A stretch of 64,000 nt of DNA from Pseudomonadales bacterium (GTDB taxonomy: Bacteria; Pseudomonadota; Gammaproteobacteria; Pseudomonadales; UBA5518), in contig JACKOP010000003.1 in the NCBI GenBank assembly GCA_024234165.1, positions 372,001 to 436,000 of the forward strand, written 5' to 3'. Below are positions 59,806 to 64,000 of the stretch, one piece after another; positions within the stretch are counted from its first letter, which is position 1, and every line of letters begins with the position of its first letter. The notes under the pieces were generated by a model, which saw only the letters and a list, made by a program, of their open reading frames with translations, was not told the origin of the DNA and ran no database searches. The position numbers and the translations under genes are program-made.

Positions 59806-60681
59806 TTACTGCCGCTGCAGCGCCTCGATACGCTGTTCGAGCGGTGGGTGCGTGGCGAACAGCGTCATGAAGCCACTGCGTTTGCCGTTGATGCCGAACG
59901 CCATCAGCGTACCCGGCATGTGCGCTTCTGCCTGGATCGACTGCAGCCGGCGAAGCGCATTGATCATGCCCTGTCGATCGGCCAGCCGGGCGCCGCCGGT
60001 ATCGGCACGGAACTCGCGCTGGCGCGAGAACCAGGCGACGATGACCGACGCGAGGATGCCGAACAGGATGTCCAGTACGATCGAGCTGACGTAATAACCG
60101 ATGCCCGGTGCATCACTCTCGTTCTTCAGGATGGCGCGATCGATGACGTTGCCGATCGCGCGCGAGGCGAAGACAACAAAGGTGTTCAACACGCCCTGGA
60201 TCAGCGTCAGCGTCACCATGTCACCGTTGGCGACGTGCGACACCTCGTGGCCGAGCACCGCCTCTGCTTCCTCGCGCGTCATCCGGCTCAGCAGGCCGGT
60301 AGACACAGCGACCAGCGCATTGTTCCTGCCCGGGCCGGTGGCGAAGGCGTTGACATCGTCGGCATCATAGACTGCCACCTCCGGCATCGCGATGCCGGAG
60401 GTGGCGGCCTGACGACGGATGGTCTCGACCAGCCACTGTTCGGTGGCGTTGCGCGGTGTCTCGATCACCCGCGCACCGACCATGCGTTTGGCGGACCACT
60501 TCGAAATCATCAGCGAGAACAGCGCGCCGCCAAACCCAAACACGGCGGCAAAGCCCAGCAGCGCGGCGTAGTTCATTCCCTGCGCGCTGATGAAGCGGTT
60601 GAAGCCGAGCAAATGCACGACGATCGATAGCGTCACCATCACGGCGAGGTTGGTCAGCAGGAACAATCCAATGCGTTTCAT
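59806..60681 (-). CDS. htpX: Membrane zinc metalloprotease HtpX
   Basis: Quality-control protease for damaged inner-membrane proteins. 291 residues (E. coli 293) from ATG 60681; an upstream in-frame start is ignored. Four membrane helices, HEVSH zinc motif in EAVLGHEVSHVANGDMVT, and FRADTGGARLADR with the glutamate-side region. Next gene on the same strand upstream is the zinc-ribbon gene, 64 bases away. Confidence 0.95.
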   Translation of the reverse strand: MKRIGLFLLTNLAVMVTLSIVVHLLGFNRFISAQGMNYAALLGFAAVFGFGGALFSLMISKWSAKRMVGARVIETPRNATEQWLVETIRRQAATSGIAMPEVAVYDADDVNAFATGPGRNNALVAVSTGLLSRMTREEAEAVLGHEVSHVANGDMVTLTLIQGVLNTFVVFASRAIGNVIDRAILKNESDAPGIGYYVSSIVLDILFGILASVIVAWFSRQREFRADTGGARLADRQGMINALRRLQSIQAEAHMPGTLMAFGINGKRSGFMTLFATHPPLEQRIEALQRQ

Positions 60682-60745
60682 CTGTTCTTCGCTCCGGAAG
60701 CCTAAACATTCAAAGAGAAGTGGCGGGGCTGGAAAACCGTCTCGA

Positions 60746-61042
60746 TCAGAAATCCAGCAGCTCGCTGAGAAAGGATTTCTTGCGGCGTCGATGGTAGTTA
60801 TCGTCGTGGTACTTGCCATAGCCATCGCGGCGACGGTCGTCGCGGTCATGGCGGGCCGCAATTGCCGGCTGCCGGGCGGGCTCGGCGCCGGTGGCATTCT
60901 CCTCCAGTTGCAATGAGCGCTCGATGATCTTGTCGAGCTCGCCGCGGTCGAGCCAGACTCCCCGGCATTTCGGGCAGTAGTCGATCTCGATGCCCTGGCG
61001 TTCGGACATGTTCAGCTCAATCTGACAGGACGGGCACATCAT
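60746..61042 (-). CDS. TFIIB-type zinc-ribbon protein
   Basis: 98 residues (start may be the second Met). CPSC...YCPKCRGVWLDRGELDKIIE is the zf-TFIIB pattern (two CxxC pairs); the C-terminal half is basic and histidine/arginine-rich (DRDDRRRDGYGKYHDDNYHRRRKK) ending SFLSELLDF. The function of these small proteins is not established; they often lie near htpX or alx-type genes. Confidence 0.85.
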   Translation of the reverse strand: MMCPSCQIELNMSERQGIEIDYCPKCRGVWLDRGELDKIIERSLQLEENATGAEPARQPAIAARHDRDDRRRDGYGKYHDDNYHRRRKKSFLSELLDF

Positions 61043-61073
61043 GTTGGCAATCTCCTCGTTTCCAGGTTGGGGG

Positions 61074-62075
61074 TTAGACCGGCTGCGGTGCCGACGATTC
61101 CCGGCGACGCGTGAAAAGCAGGCTGGCGGCCATCGACAGCACCAGGATGGCGGCCACCACCAGCAGCGACACCAGCACCGGGATCGCGTAGAAATCGACT
61201 ATCAGCATCTTGGTGCCGATGAACAGCAGGATCAGCCCGAGACCGTACTTCAGCAGTGCGAAGCGGTCGGCGACACCGGCCAGAAGGAAGTACATCGCGC
61301 GCAATCCCATGATGGCGAAGATGTTTGAAGTCAGCACGATGAACGGATCGGTGGTGACGGCGAAGATGGCCGGGATGCTGTCGACGGCAAAAATGATGTC
61401 GGAAATCTCCACCAGAACCAGGACCAGGGCCAGCGGTGTCAGATAACGCACGCCGTCGCGTACGACGAGGAAACGCTCGCCTTCCAGCGTCGGTGTGACC
61501 GGGTGGTGGTTGCGTACCCAGCGCACCACGGGGTTCTTCCCTGGATCAGGCTGATGCGCGGTGAACCAGAGCATCTTGACGCCGGTGAACAGCAGAAACG
61601 CACCGAACAGGTAGAGCGCCCAATGGAACTGCGCGATCAGCCACGCCCCGAGAAAGACCATGATCGCGCGCAGCACGATGGCGCCGAGCACGCCGTACAA
61701 CAGCACGCGGCGCTGCAGTTCGAGCGGCACGGCGAAGGAGCCAAAGATCATCAGCCAGACAAAAACGTTGTCGACTGCCAGGGATTTCTCGATCAGGTAA
61801 CCGGTCAGGAATTCGAGCCCGCGCGCGTTGGCGATGGTGCGACCGACACTGGCGTCGAGATACCACCACAGTCCTGCGCCGAACAGCAGGGTCACCATCA
61901 CCCAGACGGCGGACCACGCTGCCGCCTCGCGCAGTGATACACGGCGCTTGCGCCCGCCCTTCATTGCCACCAGATCGATCGCCAGCATCCCCAGCACGAC
62001 GCCGAAGAATGCCAGCCACAACCACCACGTCCCCATCGTTTCGATTGGAACCGTATCGACCGGAGCAGTCCTCAT
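61074..62075 (-). CDS. alx: TerC-family membrane protein Alx, manganese-linked
   Basis: 333 residues from ATG 62075 (GAGG site before). About nine membrane helices; conserved DLVAMKGG, SLAVDNVFVWLMIFG, VLVEISDIIFAVDSIPAIFAVT, with the acidic membrane residues of the TerC family. In E. coli Alx exports manganese and is controlled by the yybP-ykoY riboswitch; the same arrangement is present here. The TTG at 62096 in this frame lies in the terminator and is not used as start. Confidence 0.92.
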   Translation of the reverse strand: MRTAPVDTVPIETMGTWWLWLAFFGVVLGMLAIDLVAMKGGRKRRVSLREAAAWSAVWVMVTLLFGAGLWWYLDASVGRTIANARGLEFLTGYLIEKSLAVDNVFVWLMIFGSFAVPLELQRRVLLYGVLGAIVLRAIMVFLGAWLIAQFHWALYLFGAFLLFTGVKMLWFTAHQPDPGKNPVVRWVRNHHPVTPTLEGERFLVVRDGVRYLTPLALVLVLVEISDIIFAVDSIPAIFAVTTDPFIVLTSNIFAIMGLRAMYFLLAGVADRFALLKYGLGLILLFIGTKMLIVDFYAIPVLVSLLVVAAILVLSMAASLLFTRRRESSAPQPV

Positions 62076-62090
62076 CAAAAGCACCTCGCG

Positions 62091-62126
62091 CAACAAAAAC
62101 GGCCTGGTCCGAAGGACTCAGGCCGT
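62091..62126 (-). terminator. Riboswitch-linked intrinsic terminator upstream of alx
   Basis: On the minus strand ACGGCCTGAGTCC-TTCG-GGACCAGGCCGT is followed by TTTTGTT, a strong stem just after the aptamer and 16 bases before the ATG. The position suits transcription-termination control by the riboswitch. Confidence 0.85.
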
Positions 62127-62149
62127 TGCGCGACGTGTCAGGGATTTCG

Positions 62150-62280
62150 CGGACGGACCTTGCCCTTCGGCAAGGTCTCGCTTGCAGCGATGCATCATGG
62201 CATCGGCCGCCCGCCACACCGGATCACCACTCTGGCGATCGTATTGACGATGTGACGACAGGAAAGCTACTCCCCTTGAA
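62150..62280 (-). promoter_or_regulatory. yybP-ykoY manganese riboswitch
   Basis: Minus-strand features in order: CAAGGGGAGTAGC (5' consensus), GTCGTCA, central stems, GCAAGCGAGACC and a TTGCCGAAGGGCAA stem, all hallmarks of the yybP-ykoY family. Mn2+-bound aptamer is known to activate alx/mntP expression. A terminator lies between it and alx. Confidence 0.93.
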
Positions 62281-62288
62281 CGGCGCGA

Positions 62289-62317
62289 ACGTTACTAAAG
62301 CGACCCGTGCGAGTCAA
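62289..62317 (-). promoter_or_regulatory. Candidate promoter of the riboswitch-alx transcript
   Basis: On the minus strand TTGACT (62317-62312), 17-base spacer, TAACGT (62294-62289); a start site about seven bases on places the transcript's first bases at the riboswitch's 5' edge (62280). The -10 is weak. Confidence 0.6.
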
Positions 62318-62443
62318 GCGACTGCGTCAGCCTTTCCCGGCGCCGCCCTCATTTGGGGCAAGCCAATCTGGCCATCGGTAGCCGTCACTCGTTCGTGCTG
62401 GAACGAGTGCATACGCCTGCACGTGGTACTGCGACACCTCTGA

Positions 62444-62473
62444 TTGACAGCTCTTGCGGGCGCGTGTTGTAGT
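62444..62473 (+). promoter_or_regulatory. Candidate ssb promoter
   Basis: TTGACA (62444-62449), 18-base spacer, TGTAGT (62468-62473), 41 bases before the ssb ATG. A GCGGGCGCG/CGCGCCCGC stem (62456-62464 with 62476-62484) straddles the -10. AAGGAGG ribosome site at about 62502. Confidence 0.6.
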
Positions 62474-62514
62474 CGCGCGCCCGCAGTCGAACACGTGCGA
62501 GTAAGGAGGAGAAC

Positions 62515-62985
62515 ATGGCCAGGGGTGTGAACAAGGTGATTCTGATCGGCAACTGCGGCGCCGACCCCGAGCCGCGCGCCACTGCTGCGGGTGGACAGGT
62601 GACGAACGTGCGCATCGCAACGTCCGAATCGTGGAAGGACAGGAACACGGGGCAGACGCAGGAGCGCACCGAGTGGCATCGTGTGGTGTTCTTCGGTCGT
62701 CTGGCCGAGATTGCTGCCGAGTACCTGCGCAAGGGCAGCAAGGTCTATGTCGAAGGCTCGATCCGCACCCGCAAGTGGCAGGACAAGGAAGGGCGCGACC
62801 AGTACACCACCGAGATCGTCGCCAGCGAGATGCAGATGCTCGACAGCCGCGGAGGCGGAAGCGGCGGCGGTGGTCGTGACGATGAAAAGGAAAGCTATGG
62901 AGCGGAACCACGCCAGTCGGCGCGGGAAGCCCAGCCGCAACCGGCTGCTGTCCCCGGTGACTGGGATGACGATATACCGTTCTAG
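62515..62985 (+). CDS. ssb: Single-stranded DNA-binding protein
   Basis: 156 residues: OB fold (RGVNKVILIGNCGADPEPRA..., TEWHRVVFFGRLAEIAAEYLRKGSKVYVEGSI), a glycine-rich, low-complexity linker and the acidic tip DDDIPF that recruits repair partners. Strong AAGGAGG ribosome site. Divergent from the riboswitch-alx unit. No uvrA is next to it, unlike E. coli. Confidence 0.97.
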   Translation: MARGVNKVILIGNCGADPEPRATAAGGQVTNVRIATSESWKDRNTGQTQERTEWHRVVFFGRLAEIAAEYLRKGSKVYVEGSIRTRKWQDKEGRDQYTTEIVASEMQMLDSRGGGSGGGGRDDEKESYGAEPRQSAREAQPQPAAVPGDWDDDIPF

Positions 62986-63036
62986 CGATCCGCGTTCCTC
63001 TCGCGCCTTGCCTGGCACCCCGGCGGCGATGGCGGC

Positions 63037-63885
63037 ATGAAGGCCGTCGTCATCGGTGCCGACTGCCGCCTCGGGCGCGAACTCGCCGCGAACCTCCAGG
63101 GGCGGGAAATCCCGTTCGTTTCCATTTCCAGCCACGATCCGGTGCTCGAGAGCGTGAAGCTGCTGCTGCATGCGTTCACGTTTCACGGGGCCACCCAGGT
63201 GATCAACATCCTTTCGCACGAGTTGTTCCGTGGCGATGACCCGCTCGCACACAAGCGCAGCCTGCTGGTCACGAAAAATCTGGCCAAGGCGTGTCGCGCG
63301 CACGACGCGGTGCTGATCCATTTCGCCGACGACAGCATGTATGCCGGGCGCGCCAGCGGTGCGTATCGCGAGACGGAACGGCCCGACAGCGCGCATCCGC
63401 GCAGCGCGCGGGTGCTGAAGGCCGAGAGCTACGTCAGGAAGCGTGCACCGAAGCATATCGTGCTGCGTTGCGGTCCGCTGATCGCGTCGGATGGGGACAA
63501 CCTCTTTACACAGATCATGCAGCAGCTCGAGCACGACCAGGTCGTCGAGCTCTCGGAGGACAAGCTCTGTCCCACGCCGGTGCACGACGTCGCACGCGTC
63601 GTCGTCGCGATGATCCTGCAGCTCGATTGCGGTGCGAGTCCGTGGGGTACCTACAACTACTGCAGTTCGGATGTCACGACGCGATACCACTTCGCCGAGG
63701 CGGTGCTCGCGCTGGCGTCGCAGTACGGGCGAATCCGCAGCGACAGCGTGCAGTTGCACGCCACGCCCGGTGGTGGCCGGTACGTGATCCTCAACTGCCA
63801 GCAGATCCTGTGCACCTTCGGGATCCGGCAGCGCCCCTGGCGCAGCGCATTGCCTACGGTGGTTGCCGAATATTGCCGCAGTTGA
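63037..63885 (+). CDS. RmlD-like NAD(P)-dependent sugar-nucleotide reductase/epimerase
   Basis: 282 residues. Rossmann start MKAVVIGADCRLGRELAANL (GxxxxxG type), HFADDSMYAGRASGAYRETERPDS at the catalytic-region position, a modified YxxxK (AESYVRKR), then LRCGPLIASDGDNLFTQIM. The substrate-binding domain of RmlD is suggested. It may be active on a dTDP or UDP sugar or be a diverged non-catalytic relative. Begins 51 bases after ssb. Confidence 0.7.
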   Translation: MKAVVIGADCRLGRELAANLQGREIPFVSISSHDPVLESVKLLLHAFTFHGATQVINILSHELFRGDDPLAHKRSLLVTKNLAKACRAHDAVLIHFADDSMYAGRASGAYRETERPDSAHPRSARVLKAESYVRKRAPKHIVLRCGPLIASDGDNLFTQIMQQLEHDQVVELSEDKLCPTPVHDVARVVVAMILQLDCGASPWGTYNYCSSDVTTRYHFAEAVLALASQYGRIRSDSVQLHATPGGGRYVILNCQQILCTFGIRQRPWRSALPTVVAEYCRS

Positions 63886-63965
63886 ACGTGTGCGTCGCGG
63901 CGTGCGGTTGACCCACGCGACCGTGTCGCGCGACCATGTGCCATCCATCGACGGAAGTGAGTTCC

Positions 63966-64000
63966 ATGCCAGCCATTCTCGAACGCAAATACCTGAATAT
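63966..64000 (+). CDS. Start of an unidentified gene (3' cut by window end)
   Basis: ATG 63966 after a GGAAGTGAG site opens MPAILERKYLN before the window ends. Too short to identify. Confidence 0.4.
   Translation, partial: MPAILERKYLN

Overview
The window is a GC-rich gammaproteobacterial chromosome segment. It carries Kdo/heptose LPS genes, an EF-P/EpmA pair, a FimX-like protein, hfq-hflX-hflKC, and the rnr-rlmB-rpsF-rpsR-rplI-dnaB run. From memory, the core order (hldE, waaA, tolC, cpdA, parE, parC, serB, fimX, psd, rsgA, orn, queG, nnr, tsaE, amiB, mutL, miaA, hfq, hflX, hflK, hflC, hisZ, purA, rnr, rlmB, rpsF, rpsR, rplI, dnaB) resembles that of Pseudomonas. Lineage-specific genes are interleaved, so I infer a pseudomonad-related, probably environmental gammaproteobacterium without naming a genus.

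Layout. 1-6.2 kb: LPS inner-core genes (hldE partial, waaA), a translationally coupled aldo/keto reductase and FAD oxidoreductase pair, and a TolC-type channel. 6.3-19.1 kb: cpdA, parE, an MCE/Mla-type lipid ABC transporter (STAS-permease fusion, ATPase, MCE protein, lipoprotein), parC and serB. The transporter is split between its ATPase and MCE genes by about 3 kb of foreign DNA. That insert is bounded by two 255-bp direct copies of the ATPase/MCE junction and holds an intact Xre/RES toxin-antitoxin module plus remnants of an IS91-type transposase, a RelE toxin and a deacetylase-like gene. 19.1-26.7 kb: FimX-like c-di-GMP receptor, efp-epmA, psd-rsgA, orn, queG. 26.8-48.8 kb: long co-directional housekeeping runs for metabolite repair, tRNA modification, cell-wall hydrolysis, mismatch repair, RNA chaperone, membrane protease control, purine and histidine synthesis, RNA decay, ribosomal proteins and DnaB.

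48.9-59.8 kb is the main accessory block. Between tRNA-Gly(CCC) and htpX lie six minus-strand genes: SDR dehydrogenase, TonB receptor, MFS transporter, nitrilase/amidase-type hydrolase, c-type cytochrome with FG-GAP repeats, and a second TonB receptor. A LuxR-type regulator sits just upstream. It looks like an uptake and catabolic unit for an unidentified amide- or nitrile-type compound. A HipA-kinase fragment marks its htpX end.

59.8-64 kb: htpX, a zinc-ribbon protein, an Alx/TerC protein behind a well-preserved yybP-ykoY manganese riboswitch with its own promoter and terminator, then ssb, an RmlD-like reductase and the first codons of one more gene.

Repeats: REP-like palindromes with an 18-bp GTCGGCAT-TC-ATGCCGAC core lie between epmA and psd and, as a 42-bp tandem array, upstream of rpsF. 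A different 52-bp palindromic repeat sits inside the insertion. No CRISPR array, rRNA or intact transposase was seen.
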